33,287 nt of DNA from Burkholderiaceae bacterium (GTDB taxonomy: Bacteria > Pseudomonadota > Gammaproteobacteria > Burkholderiales > Burkholderiaceae_C). The stretch lies in the NCBI GenBank assembly GCA_014879655.1, contig JACSRS010000173.1:1-33287 (forward strand), read 5' to 3'. The notes under the pieces were generated by a model. That model searched no databases. It had not been told where the DNA came from and saw only the letters and a list, made by a program, of their open reading frames with translations. Within the stretch, counting starts at the first letter, position 1. Each line of letters begins with the position of its first letter. The translations under genes and the position numbers were made by a program. Positions 25,345 through 33,287 of the stretch are shown here, piece after piece.

Positions 25345-25357
25345 GATCAGTCCTTGT

Positions 25358-26440
25358 TCAAACCCAGATGTTCCAGGATGTCTGCATCCACGCACCCACG
25401 ATCAGCAGCCACACCAGCGTCACCGGGATGAAAACTTTCCAGCCCAGGCGCATGATCTGGTCGTAGCGGAATCGGGGAAAGGTCGCGCGGATCCAGATGA
25501 ACATCGAAACGACCACAAATGTCTTGATGCCCAGCCAGATCCATCCCGGGATCCAGTTGAACAATTCGCTGTCGATCGGCGGCAACCAGCCGCCGAGGAA
25601 CATCAGCGCGGCAAGAATCGAGACCAGCCACATGCTGGCGTATTCAGCCAGAAAGAAAATGGCAAAGCCCATGCCCGAATACTCGACCATGTGACCCGCA
25701 ACGATCTCGGCCTCCCCTTCGACAACGTCGAACGGGTGCCGGTTGGTCTCTGCGACGCCCGAGATCAGATAGACCAGGAAAATGGGCAGCAGGGGCAACC
25801 AGTTCCAAGACAGGAAGTTCAGGCCCATGGCAGCCGCGGCACCGCGCCCCTGACTGGCCACAATCTCGCTGAGGTTCATGCTGCCCGAAACCATCAGCAC
25901 TACCACGAAGCAGAAACCCATGGCGATCTCGTAGCTGACCATCTGGGCAGAGGCGCGCAGAGCGCCAAGGAACGCGTACTTCGAATTCGAAGCCCAGCCG
26001 GCAATGATGACGCCATAGACCTCGATAGACGTGATGGCCATGATCAGCAACAGACCGGCGTTGACGTTGGCCAGCGCCACATCAGGACCGAACGGAACGG
26101 CCACCCACGCGGCCAAGGCCGGCATGATGGCCATGATGGGTCCGAGCCGAAACAGTCCCGGACTGGCGGCCGACGGACTGATGATCTCTTTCGTCAGCAG
26201 CTTCAGCGCGTCGGCGATTGGCTGCAACAGTCCGAACGGGCCGACGCGGTTCGGTCCGTAGCGCACCTGCATGAAGCCCAGCAGCTTGCGCTCCCACAGC
26301 GTCAGATAGGCCACAGCCCCCATCAGCGGCGCAAGAACGACGACGATCTTGAGCAGGATCCAGATCACCGGCCAGACCACCACGGTCCACCAGGACTGGG
26401 AAATCAGGTTCAGTCCTCCGTTGTACATCGCGTCGATCAT
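25358..26440 (-). CDS. nuoH: NADH-quinone oxidoreductase subunit H
   Basis: This is the membrane subunit that forms much of the quinone chamber at the junction with the peripheral arm, 360 residues, about eight helices. Conserved motifs are [22 protein letters not shown] and the acidic loop [23 protein letters not shown]-like segment. Its ATG overlaps the nuoG stop by 4 bases, and nuoI starts 13 bases after its stop. Confidence 0.97.
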   Translation of the reverse strand: MIDAMYNGGLNLISQSWWTVVVWPVIWILLKIVVVLAPLMGAVAYLTLWERKLLGFMQVRYGPNRVGPFGLLQPIADALKLLTKEIISPSAASPGLFRLGPIMAIMPALAAWVAVPFGPDVALANVNAGLLLIMAITSIEVYGVIIAGWASNSKYAFLGALRASAQMVSYEIAMGFCFVVVLMVSGSMNLSEIVASQGRGAAAAMGLNFLSWNWLPLLPIFLVYLISGVAETNRHPFDVVEGEAEIVAGHMVEYSGMGFAIFFLAEYASMWLVSILAALMFLGGWLPPIDSELFNWIPGWIWLGIKTFVVVSMFIWIRATFPRFRYDQIMRLGWKVFIPVTLVWLLIVGAWMQTSWNIWV

Positions 26441-28545
26441 GCGGCGGCTCCTTGCTTCGCAGCTGCACGTGCATCTGCCGTCAACTGAAGCGAAGGCGCC
26501 CGGCGGACGATGCCATCCAACTGGTAAATGCTCGCTGTGACAGGAGCGACCCCGGCCGACGCCGGCTTGGCGGCATCACCTGCCCGGTTGTCCAGCCGGC
26601 TTGCGGACAGGTCGACACCCTGCAGAACCTGCTGCGAACTTTCGAACTGGAAATCCGGCAAGTCCAGCATATTGGCCAGCACGCGCAGCACTTTCCAGCC
26701 AGGACGCGTTGCCGCCAACGGCTTGACCACGGCGTGAAAACTTTGCGCTCGCCCCTCGGCATTGACGAAGGTGCCCGAGGTTTCGGTAAAAGGCGAAATC
26801 GGCAACAGCACATCGCTGAACGCCATGTTCGCCTTGAACGGGCTCAGGGTGACCACCATTTGCGCCTTGCCCAGAGCTTCAGCGACCTTGGCACCGGCGG
26901 CTGAATCGAACTCGGGTTCATTGTTCAGCAGCAGGACAGCGGAAAGTTCGCCGCTGAGCATCCGGGCGGCATTCAGGCCGTCTGCCTGTGGCTGGACACC
27001 GGCCAGCTGCGCGCCGACCGTATTGGCAGCCTCGGTCAGGTAGCCAACCGAGGCGCCCGTGTGCGATCCGATCCAGTTGGCCAGCGCCAGCAGGCTCGAA
27101 GCGCCCGGATGATGGGCTGCAGCGTTGCCCAGCAGGACCGCCTTGCGTTCACCCGACATCAGGGAACGGGCGATCGCTGCTGCAACCGGCGATTCAGCGG
27201 ATCCCGCCGCCGGCGCAGGAACGCCTGCGGCCAGTGCGACGGCTGCGGCGATGTCGGCAAGCGATTGCCACCAGCCATCGGCATCGACAGTGAGGGTATT
27301 AGCAACCGGCATCGCCCAGTCCTGCGCGGACACATTCAGCGCATGCACCTGCGCACCGTGACGAGCCGCATGTCGGATGCGCAGTGCGAACAAGGGGTGA
27401 TCCTTGCGCAGGTCGGAACCGACCACGAACACACGTTGCAGGCGTGACAGCGATTCGATCGGCAAGCCGAGCCAGCGAACGCCAACGGCAACCGGGAACT
27501 CGGCATGGCGCAGTCGATGGTCAATGTTGTCACTGCCAAGACCGCGCATCAGTGCACCGGCCAACGCCAGTTCTTCGACCGTGCTGTGCGGGCTGACCAG
27601 CATGCCAAGCGCCTGCGCACCTTTTTCAGCCTTCACTTGCCTGAGACCGTTGACCACGTATTCCAACGCGGTCGGCCAGTCGACTTCCTGCCATTGCCCG
27701 CCCTGTTTAAGCATCGGGCTGGTCAGCCGCTCGTCGCTGTTCAACGCTTCGTAGGAGAAGCGGTCGCGGTCGGCGATCCAGCATTCGTTGACTGCATCGT
27801 TTTCGAAAGGCACGACGCGCTGGACCTTGTTGCCCTTGACCTGAACGATCAGATTGGCACCGGTCGAGTCGTGCGGACTGATGGACTTGCGTCGTGACAA
27901 TTCCCAGGTCCTTGCGCTGTAGCGAAACGGCTTGCTGGTCAGCGCGCCGACCGGACACAGGTCGATCATGTTGCCGGACAACTCGGAATCCACCGTACTA
28001 CCGACAAATGTCTCGATCTCGGCATGCTCGCCGCGATGGGACATTCCCAGCTCCATGGCACCGGCGATCTCCTGGCCGAACCGGACGCAGCGGGTGCAGT
28101 GAATGCAGCGGCTCATCTCCTCCATCGAGATCAGCGGACCGACATCCTTGTGGAAGACGACGCGCTTTTCCTCCGCGTAGCGGGAGGTTGATCCGCCGTA
28201 CCCGACCGCCAGATCCTGCAACTGGCATTCGCCGCCCTGATCGCAGATCGGGCAATCCAGCGGGTGGTTGATCAGCAGAAACTCCATCACCGATTGCTGA
28301 GCCTTGACGGCTTTTTCGCTCTTGGTGCGGACGATCATGCCTTGTGTCACGGGCGTGGCGCATGCCGGCATCGGCTTGGGCGCCTTTTCCACGTCGACCA
28401 GGCACATGCGGCAGTTGGCCGCGATGCTCAGTTTCTTGTGATAGCAAAAATGCGGAATGTAGGTGCCGGCTCTGTCGGCAGCATGCATGATCATGCTGCC
28501 CTCTGCCACTTCCACCTTCTTGCCGTCGAGTTCTATTTCAACCAT
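26437..28545 (-). CDS. nuoG: NADH-quinone oxidoreductase subunit G
   Basis: This is the large iron-sulfur subunit of the electron input module, 702 residues from ATG 28545 ([10 protein letters not shown]). Cluster ligands are readable: N1b in [15 protein letters not shown] with a later Cys, N5 in [14 protein letters not shown], and N4 in CIHCTRC with DLCPVGAL. The region that binds the extra N7 cluster in E. coli reads [15 protein letters not shown] and has no cysteines, so N7 is absent. The molybdopterin-like C-terminal domain is shorter than in E. coli. A TTG 18 bases upstream overlaps the nuoF stop and is a possible but less likely start. Confidence 0.96.
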   Translation of the reverse strand: MVEIELDGKKVEVAEGSMIMHAADRAGTYIPHFCYHKKLSIAANCRMCLVDVEKAPKPMPACATPVTQGMIVRTKSEKAVKAQQSVMEFLLINHPLDCPICDQGGECQLQDLAVGYGGSTSRYAEEKRVVFHKDVGPLISMEEMSRCIHCTRCVRFGQEIAGAMELGMSHRGEHAEIETFVGSTVDSELSGNMIDLCPVGALTSKPFRYSARTWELSRRKSISPHDSTGANLIVQVKGNKVQRVVPFENDAVNECWIADRDRFSYEALNSDERLTSPMLKQGGQWQEVDWPTALEYVVNGLRQVKAEKGAQALGMLVSPHSTVEELALAGALMRGLGSDNIDHRLRHAEFPVAVGVRWLGLPIESLSRLQRVFVVGSDLRKDHPLFALRIRHAARHGAQVHALNVSAQDWAMPVANTLTVDADGWWQSLADIAAAVALAAGVPAPAAGSAESPVAAAIARSLMSGERKAVLLGNAAAHHPGASSLLALANWIGSHTGASVGYLTEAANTVGAQLAGVQPQADGLNAARMLSGELSAVLLLNNEPEFDSAAGAKVAEALGKAQMVVTLSPFKANMAFSDVLLPISPFTETSGTFVNAEGRAQSFHAVVKPLAATRPGWKVLRVLANMLDLPDFQFESSQQVLQGVDLSASRLDNRAGDAAKPASAGVAPVTASIYQLDGIVRRAPSLQLTADARAAAKQGAAA

Positions 28546-28559
28546 GGGAGCCTGCCGGA

Positions 28560-29912
28560 TCAAACGTAAGCCGGGACCATGCAGGTCCTGTGCTCGACGT
28601 GGTGTTCAAATTCATGGCGGAAATGCTTGAGCATGGCCCGAACCGGCATGGCGGCGGCATCTCCAAGCGCGCAAATGGTACGGCCCTGAATGTTGTCGGC
28701 AACCGAATTGAGCAGGTCCATGTCTTCGGCACGCCCTTGACCGTTTTCGATCCGGTCGACCATTCGCCACAACCAGCCCGTGCCTTCGCGGCAGGGCGTG
28801 CACTGACCGCAGGATTCGTGCATGTAGAAGTAGCTGAGCCTTTGAAGCGATTTCACCATGCAACGCGAATCGTCCATCACGATCACCGCGCCCGAACCCA
28901 GCATCGAGCCGGCCTTGGCAATGGAGTCGTAATCCATGGTCACATCCATCATGATGGACGCCGGCAAAACCGGTGCGGATGATCCGCCCGGAATCACCGC
29001 CTTGAGCTTGCGTCCGGTGCGCACGCCGCCGGCCAGTTCCAGCAAGGTGGCAAACGGGGTACCCATCGGTATCTCATAGTTCCCAGGCCGCTCGACGTCA
29101 CCGCTCACCGAGTAGATCTTGGTACCGCCGTTGTTGGGCTTGCCGCAGTCCAGATACGCCTGGCCACCATTGCGGATGATCCAGGGCACCGCCGCAAAGG
29201 TCTCTGTGTTGTTGATGGTCGTCGGTTTGCCATACAAGCCAAAACTGGCAGGAAACGGCGGCTTGAACCTGGGCTGCCCCTTCTTGCCTTCCAGCGACTC
29301 CAGCAGGGCCGTTTCTTCGCCGCAGATGTAGGCGCCAAATCCGTGGGCCGCGTGCAGCTGAAAGCTGAACGAGCTGCCAAGAATGTTGTCCCCCAGCAGT
29401 CCGGCAGCACGCGCCTCCTCCAGCGCCTCTTCAAACCGGTCATAGGTCTGGAAGATCTCGCCGTGGATGTAGTTGTAACCCACCGTGATGCCCATCGCAT
29501 AGGCGGCGATCGCCATGCCTTCGATCACGATATGGGGGTTGAATTGCAGGATGTCCCGATCCTTGCAGGTGCCCGGCTCACCCTCGTCCGAATTGCAGAC
29601 CAGGTACTTCTGACCCGGGAACTGCCGTGGCATGAAACTCCACTTCAGGCCGGTCGGAAAGCCGGCACCGCCGCGACCGCGCAGTGCAGAAGCTTTCACC
29701 GTGGCGATCACCTGATCCTGCGTCATTCCCTCGCCACCATCAAGCGCCAGGATCTTGCGAAGCGCCTGGTAGCCCCCGCGGCCTTCGTAATCCTTCAGAC
29801 GCCAGTTGGCACCATCAATTCCGGCGTAAATCTGCGGCTCGATGTGCCGGTCATGGAAGCAGGTCTGCGAACCATTGGACTGAAACTGCTGCAACAGCTT
29901 TTCGACTGACAT
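28560..29912 (-). CDS. nuoF: NADH-quinone oxidoreductase subunit F
   Basis: This is the NADH-binding flavoprotein subunit, 450 residues. [13 protein letters not shown] binds [23 protein letters not shown] marks the NADH/FMN pocket, and the N3 [4Fe-4S] ligands are in [12 protein letters not shown] with a later Cys in RTICALGD. The ATG overlaps the nuoE stop by one base (TGATG), a tight translational coupling. It passes electrons to the NuoE and NuoG clusters. Confidence 0.97.
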   Translation of the reverse strand: MSVEKLLQQFQSNGSQTCFHDRHIEPQIYAGIDGANWRLKDYEGRGGYQALRKILALDGGEGMTQDQVIATVKASALRGRGGAGFPTGLKWSFMPRQFPGQKYLVCNSDEGEPGTCKDRDILQFNPHIVIEGMAIAAYAMGITVGYNYIHGEIFQTYDRFEEALEEARAAGLLGDNILGSSFSFQLHAAHGFGAYICGEETALLESLEGKKGQPRFKPPFPASFGLYGKPTTINNTETFAAVPWIIRNGGQAYLDCGKPNNGGTKIYSVSGDVERPGNYEIPMGTPFATLLELAGGVRTGRKLKAVIPGGSSAPVLPASIMMDVTMDYDSIAKAGSMLGSGAVIVMDDSRCMVKSLQRLSYFYMHESCGQCTPCREGTGWLWRMVDRIENGQGRAEDMDLLNSVADNIQGRTICALGDAAAMPVRAMLKHFRHEFEHHVEHRTCMVPAYV

Positions 29913-30400
29913 CAGCTGGCCTCCGCCGACTTCAGACCAGCGATCAACTGGTCGAGCCTGTCATTGCTCATGAAACTGCACATCGTCCGGTCGTTGACCA
30001 GCATCACCGGCGAATCCGCGCACGCGCCAAGACATTCGCATTGCTGCAAGGTGAACAACCCGTCTGCCGTGGTCTCGCCAGCGGACACGCCCAGCTTCTG
30101 CTCCAGATGGGCCAGCGCACGCCCGCCGTCGCGCAACTGGCAGGGCAGATTGGTACAGACGTTGAGCTTGTACTTGCCGACAGGCGCCTGGTTGTACATG
30201 TTGTAGAAGGTGGTCACTTCATGGACGGCCATCGGCGGCATGTCCAGAAACGCAGCCACTTCGCGTTCGCTTTCAACGCTCACATAACCCAGTTCCTGCT
30301 GGACGATGGCCAGACAGGCCATGACGGCGGACTGCTTCTGGTCCGACGGGTACTTCGCAACTTCACGCGCGAATCGCGCCCGGGTAGCTTCAGAGATCAT
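29912..30400 (-). CDS. nuoE: NADH-quinone oxidoreductase subunit E
   Basis: This is a thioredoxin-like [2Fe-2S] subunit of the input module, 162 residues. The four N1a ligands are in VCTNLPCQL and [11 protein letters not shown]. Overlaps are 4 bases with nuoD upstream and 1 base with nuoF downstream. Confidence 0.97.
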   Translation of the reverse strand: MISEATRARFAREVAKYPSDQKQSAVMACLAIVQQELGYVSVESEREVAAFLDMPPMAVHEVTTFYNMYNQAPVGKYKLNVCTNLPCQLRDGGRALAHLEQKLGVSAGETTADGLFTLQQCECLGACADSPVMLVNDRTMCSFMSNDRLDQLIAGLKSAEAS

Positions 30401-31650
30401 CGGTCAATCTCTCCAAACACAATGTCCATGGTTCCAATGATGGCCACGGCGTCGGCGATCATGTGACCCCGCGCCATCTCGTCCATGGCCGCGAGGTGCG
30501 CAAACCCGGGCGCGCGAATCTTCAACCTGTAGGGTTTATTGGCACCGTCACTCACCATGTAGATGCCAAATTCGCCCTTCGGATGCTCGACCGCCGCATA
30601 GGCCTCGCCTTCTGGCACGTGCATGCCTTCGGTGAACAGCTTGAAATGATGGATGAGCTCTTCCATGTTGGACTTCATGGATTCCCGCGATGGCGGCGCG
30701 ACCTTGTGGTTGTCCGTGATCACCGGCCCCGGATTGGCGCGCAGCCAGTCGACGCACTGCGCGATGATGCGGTTGGATTCACGCATCTCCTGCACGCGAA
30801 CCAGATAACGGTCATAGCAGTCGCCGGTGACCCCGACCGGCACGTCGAAATCAACCCGGTCGTAGACATCGTACGGCTGCTTCTTGCGCAGATCCCAGGC
30901 GATGCCCGAACCGCGCAACATCGGACCGGTCAGGCTCATGTTCAGAGCCCGTTCCGGCGTAACCACGCCGACGCCGACCGTTCGCTGCTTCCAGATGCGG
31001 TTCTCGGTCAGCAGCGTCTCGTACTCGTCGACGCATTTCGGGAACCGGCGGGTGAAATCGTCGATGAAATCCAGCAGCGAACCCTGCCGGTTCTCATTGA
31101 GCTCGGCCAGCGCCTTGGCGTTGCGGATCTTGCTGACACGGTACTGCGGCATCGTGTCGGGCAGGTCACGGTAGACGCCACCCGGCCGGAAATAGGCAGC
31201 ATGCATGCGGGCGCCGGAAACCGCCTCGTACATGTCGAACAGATCTTCGCGCTCGCGGAAGGTGTAGATCAGAATGGTCGAGCTGCCACAGTCGTTGCCA
31301 TGGGACCCCAGCCACATCAGGTGGTTGAGCAATCGCGTGATCTCGGAAAACATCACGCGGATGTACTGCGCCCGCAGCGGAACTTCCAGCCCGAGCAGCT
31401 TTTCAATGGCCAGGCAGTAGGCGTGCTCGTTGCACATCATGGACACGTAGTCCAGGCGGTCCATGTAAGGCAACGACTGGATGAAGGTCTTGTGCTCGGC
31501 CAGTTTCTCGGTCGCGCGATGCAACAGGCCGATGTGCGGATCGGCACGTTGCACGACCTCGCCGTCGAGTTCGAGCACCAGTCGCAAAACTCCGTGTGCC
31601 GCCGGGTGCTGCGGACCGAGGTTCAGGGTGTAGTTCTTGATTTCAGGCAT
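30397..31650 (-). CDS. nuoD: NADH-quinone oxidoreductase subunit D
   Basis: This is the 49-kDa-type subunit, 417 residues, lining the quinone site with NuoB. It is related to the hydrogenase large subunit but has lost the metal-binding cysteines. Typical features are [21 protein letters not shown] at the N-terminus, [12 protein letters not shown] and the C-terminal DIVFGEIDR. It is separate from nuoC (24-base gap), unlike the nuoCD fusion of E. coli. Confidence 0.97.
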   Translation of the reverse strand: MPEIKNYTLNLGPQHPAAHGVLRLVLELDGEVVQRADPHIGLLHRATEKLAEHKTFIQSLPYMDRLDYVSMMCNEHAYCLAIEKLLGLEVPLRAQYIRVMFSEITRLLNHLMWLGSHGNDCGSSTILIYTFREREDLFDMYEAVSGARMHAAYFRPGGVYRDLPDTMPQYRVSKIRNAKALAELNENRQGSLLDFIDDFTRRFPKCVDEYETLLTENRIWKQRTVGVGVVTPERALNMSLTGPMLRGSGIAWDLRKKQPYDVYDRVDFDVPVGVTGDCYDRYLVRVQEMRESNRIIAQCVDWLRANPGPVITDNHKVAPPSRESMKSNMEELIHHFKLFTEGMHVPEGEAYAAVEHPKGEFGIYMVSDGANKPYRLKIRAPGFAHLAAMDEMARGHMIADAVAIIGTMDIVFGEIDR

Positions 31651-31674
31651 GTGATTCGCACATCCGCCACCGCG

Positions 31675-32283
31675 TCAGTGCAACCCTCCGTACTGGTCTT
31701 CCCGGATGATCCGCGGCGTGATCTCACGCGGCTCGATGGTCACGGGCTCGTAGATGACACGGCATTGCTGCGCGTCATAGCGCATCTCGACATGACCGGA
31801 CAATGGAAAATCCTTGCGGAAAGGATGCCCGATAAAGCCGTAGTCGGTCAGGATGCGACGCAAGTCGGCATGTCCCTCGAAAACAATGCCGTAGAGGTCG
31901 AAAGCTTCCCGTTCGTACCAGTTCGCTCCGTTCCACAGTGCGGTAACCGAATCCACACCAGGTAAATCATCGTCCGGACAGAACACCCGGACCCGCACGC
32001 GCTGGTTCAGGCTGACGGACAACAGGTGAACAACCACGCCAAAGCGCGAGCCCTGCCATTCGCCGTCACGGTATTCGGAATAGTCGACGCCACACAGGTC
32101 GATCATTTGCTCGAACCGGCATCCCGGCGCATCGCGCAGGTCCTGCATGGCACCGAGGTAGGACTCCGGACGAATCGTCGCCGTGACTTCTCCCAAGGCA
32201 ACATCAACGGAAACCGCGCGGTCGCCGAGCAGCGACAGCAGCGTGTCTTTCAGGTCTTCGGGCCGGATGGCTACTTCGCTCAT
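31675..32283 (-). CDS. nuoC: NADH-quinone oxidoreductase subunit C
   Basis: This is the 30-kDa-type peripheral subunit with no cofactor, 202 residues. The family signature ERE(A/V)FDLYGI-type segment is seen as [16 protein letters not shown], followed by [23 protein letters not shown]. It starts 9 bases after nuoB. Confidence 0.97.
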   Translation of the reverse strand: MSEVAIRPEDLKDTLLSLLGDRAVSVDVALGEVTATIRPESYLGAMQDLRDAPGCRFEQMIDLCGVDYSEYRDGEWQGSRFGVVVHLLSVSLNQRVRVRVFCPDDDLPGVDSVTALWNGANWYEREAFDLYGIVFEGHADLRRILTDYGFIGHPFRKDFPLSGHVEMRYDAQQCRVIYEPVTIEPREITPRIIREDQYGGLH

Positions 32284-32292
32284 GTCAGTCCC

Positions 32293-32772
32293 TCAAACTC
32301 TTGCGATCGTCTGCGTGCGACGAATCTTCTGCTGCAACTGGATGATGCCGTACAGCAGCGCTTCCGCGGTCGGCGGGCATCCCGGCACGTAGACGTCCAC
32401 GGGAACGATACGGTCGCAGCCCCGCACCACCGAATAGCTGTAGTGGTAGTAACCACCGCCATTGGCGCACGACCCCATCGACAGCACCCAGCGCGGCTCG
32501 CTCATCTGGTCGTACACCTTGCGAAGCGCAGGCGCCATCTTGTTGCACAGCGTGCCGGCCACGATCATCAGGTCGCTCTGGCGGGGGCTGGCACGGAACA
32601 CCTCGGCACCGAAGCGGCCAATGTCGTAGCGCGCCGCTGCCGCGTGCATCATCTCGACCGCGCAACAGGCCAGGCCGAACGTCATGGGCCATAGCGAACC
32701 AGTCTTGGCCCAATTCACCACCGAGTCGTAACTGGTGGTGATGAAGCCTTCCTTCATCACGCCTTCAATCAT
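32293..32772 (-). CDS. nuoB: NADH-quinone oxidoreductase subunit B
   Basis: This subunit carries the terminal cluster N2, which reduces quinone; 159 residues. The tandem cysteines in [12 protein letters not shown] and the ligands in MGSCANGG and [12 protein letters not shown] are all present. AAGGA lies 8 bases before the ATG. The gap to nuoA is 25 bases. Confidence 0.97.
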   Translation of the reverse strand: MIEGVMKEGFITTSYDSVVNWAKTGSLWPMTFGLACCAVEMMHAAAARYDIGRFGAEVFRASPRQSDLMIVAGTLCNKMAPALRKVYDQMSEPRWVLSMGSCANGGGYYHYSYSVVRGCDRIVPVDVYVPGCPPTAEALLYGIIQLQQKIRRTQTIARV

Positions 32773-32797
32773 TTGTGCAGTCCTTGCTCAAGCCCGA

Positions 32798-33157
32798 TCA
32801 TTCCCAATCCAGCGCGCCTTTTTTCCACTCGTAGACAAATCCGACGACCAGAATGGCAAGAAAAATCACGACGGCCACAAAACCGGTCATGCCGACGTCC
32901 TTGAGCGCCACGGCCCACGGGAACAGAAAGGCAATTTCCAGATCAAAAAGAATGAACAGAATGGCGACGAGGTAGTAACGGACGTCGAACTTCATTCGGG
33001 CGTCTTCAAACGCTTCGAATCCGCATTCGTATGGGGAGTTCTTCTCGGCATCGGGCCGGTTCGGGCCCAGGATGTACCCCAGAACCTGGGGCAGGATACC
33101 GATGGCAATGCCAACCAAGATGAACAGGAAAACGGGGACGTACTGATCGAGGTTCAT
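32798..33157 (-). CDS. nuoA: NADH-quinone oxidoreductase subunit A
   Basis: This is a three-helix membrane subunit of 119 residues, first gene of the operon. ATG 33157 ([10 protein letters not shown]) was chosen over a longer reading to 33217, which would run through the hairpin beside the tRNA. Markers are [11 protein letters not shown] in the flexible loop near the quinone channel and [13 protein letters not shown] in helix 2. The Shine-Dalgarno is weak. Confidence 0.96.
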   Translation of the reverse strand: MNLDQYVPVFLFILVGIAIGILPQVLGYILGPNRPDAEKNSPYECGFEAFEDARMKFDVRYYLVAILFILFDLEIAFLFPWAVALKDVGMTGFVAVVIFLAILVVGFVYEWKKGALDWE

Positions 33158-33181
33158 CTTGCGCTTCGAATCATCACTGCA

Positions 33182-33210
33182 ACCTGCCGGATCACAGGGA
33201 TCCGGCAGGT
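33182..33210 (-). other. perfect 12-bp hairpin between tRNA-Leu and nuoA
   Basis: ACCTGCCGGATC (33182-33193) pairs perfectly with 33199-33210 around a 5-base loop. It begins 10 bases after the tRNA CCA end and finishes 24 bases before the nuoA ATG. On the minus strand it is followed by TTGCAGTG, not a U-tract, so a full intrinsic terminator is not supported. A processing or mRNA-stabilising structure is possible. Confidence 0.6.
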
Positions 33211-33219
33211 CTATCAAAT

Positions 33220-33287
33220 TGGTGCCGTCGGCGAGACTCGAACTCGCACAGCTTTCGCCACTACCCCCTCAAGATAGCGTGTCTACC
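33220..33287 (-). tRNA. tRNA-Leu(GAG), 3' part, cut by the window edge
   Basis: On the minus strand the sequence shows the end of the D-arm, a CTATC/GGTAG anticodon stem with loop TTGAGGG (anticodon GAG at 33268-33270), a long class II variable arm, the T-arm with GTTCGAG, and an encoded CCA end at 33220. Sixty-eight bases are visible; the acceptor 5' strand and most of the D-arm are outside. The long variable arm and the GAG anticodon identify leucine. Confidence 0.93.

Noticed and set aside
25232-26488. 418-codon plus-strand open frame
   Set aside because: It is antisense to nuoI and nuoH, with highly charged, repetitive composition typical of a reverse-strand shadow of membrane protein genes.
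30463-31965. 500-codon plus-strand open frame
   Set aside because: It lies antisense to nuoD and nuoC, which are certain, and its sequence shows no recognisable motif.
33158-33217. Upstream extension of NuoA through the hairpin
   Set aside because: The added residues ([13 protein letters not shown]...) do not belong to NuoA and are encoded by the inverted repeat.
1-33287. CRISPR arrays, transposases, integrases or phage genes
   Set aside because: No direct repeat array and no protein with such motifs was seen on either strand.

Overview
The window looks like chromosome of a Burkholderiales betaproteobacterium, most likely Comamonadaceae-like. The reasons are the high G+C, the MutL with an endonuclease motif, the order tRNA-Leu(GAG)-nuoA...nuoN-DUF2818-NUDIX-DUF1178, and the short AT-rich islands inside GC-rich genes. 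The genus cannot be fixed from the sequence alone. No phage, IS element, integrase, CRISPR array or rRNA gene was seen. No gene-free stretch exceeds about 170 bases.

Left part (1-17299), mostly plus strand: a 5'-truncated mutL, a lipoprotein alpha/beta hydrolase, a Bcr/CflA-type MFS exporter overlapping miaA, and an ABC ATPase coupled to miaA by ATGA. Next come two minus-strand genes, a periplasmic serine hydrolase of the beta-lactamase/PBP fold and hsp20. They are followed by a large double-FtsX permease, a PLP-dependent cysteine synthase/desulfhydrase-like enzyme, an AttH/lipocalin-like exported protein, a long acetyl-CoA hydrolase/transferase, and an MsbA-like ABC exporter. The ATPase (5056), permease (8215) and AttH-like protein (12000) look like parts of one AttEFGH-type lipid or lipoprotein-related ABC system, dispersed around unrelated genes.

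Right part (17339-33287), all minus strand: a complete 14-subunit NADH:quinone oxidoreductase (complex I) operon nuoABCDEFGHIJKLMN. It reads from right to left with 1-4 base overlaps or gaps of at most 45 bases. It continues into a DUF2818 membrane protein, an ADP-ribose pyrophosphatase-like NUDIX hydrolase and a DUF1178 protein. The 3' part of a tRNA-Leu(GAG) lies just upstream of nuoA and is cut by the window edge. Between them is a perfect 12-bp hairpin without a U-tract.

The main non-coding observations are: an FNR-like box with a -10 at exact class II spacing before the acetyl-CoA hydrolase; five genes that have a -10-like hexamer 6-8 bases before their ATG and no Shine-Dalgarno (candidate leaderless mRNAs); a related AT-rich element inserted in the same reading frame in mutL and in the permease; and a palindrome that base-pairs the stop codons of two convergent genes. 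I did not find a clearly new multi-gene system. The most interesting unexplained items are the DUF2818 gene tied to complex I and the dispersed Att-like transporter.
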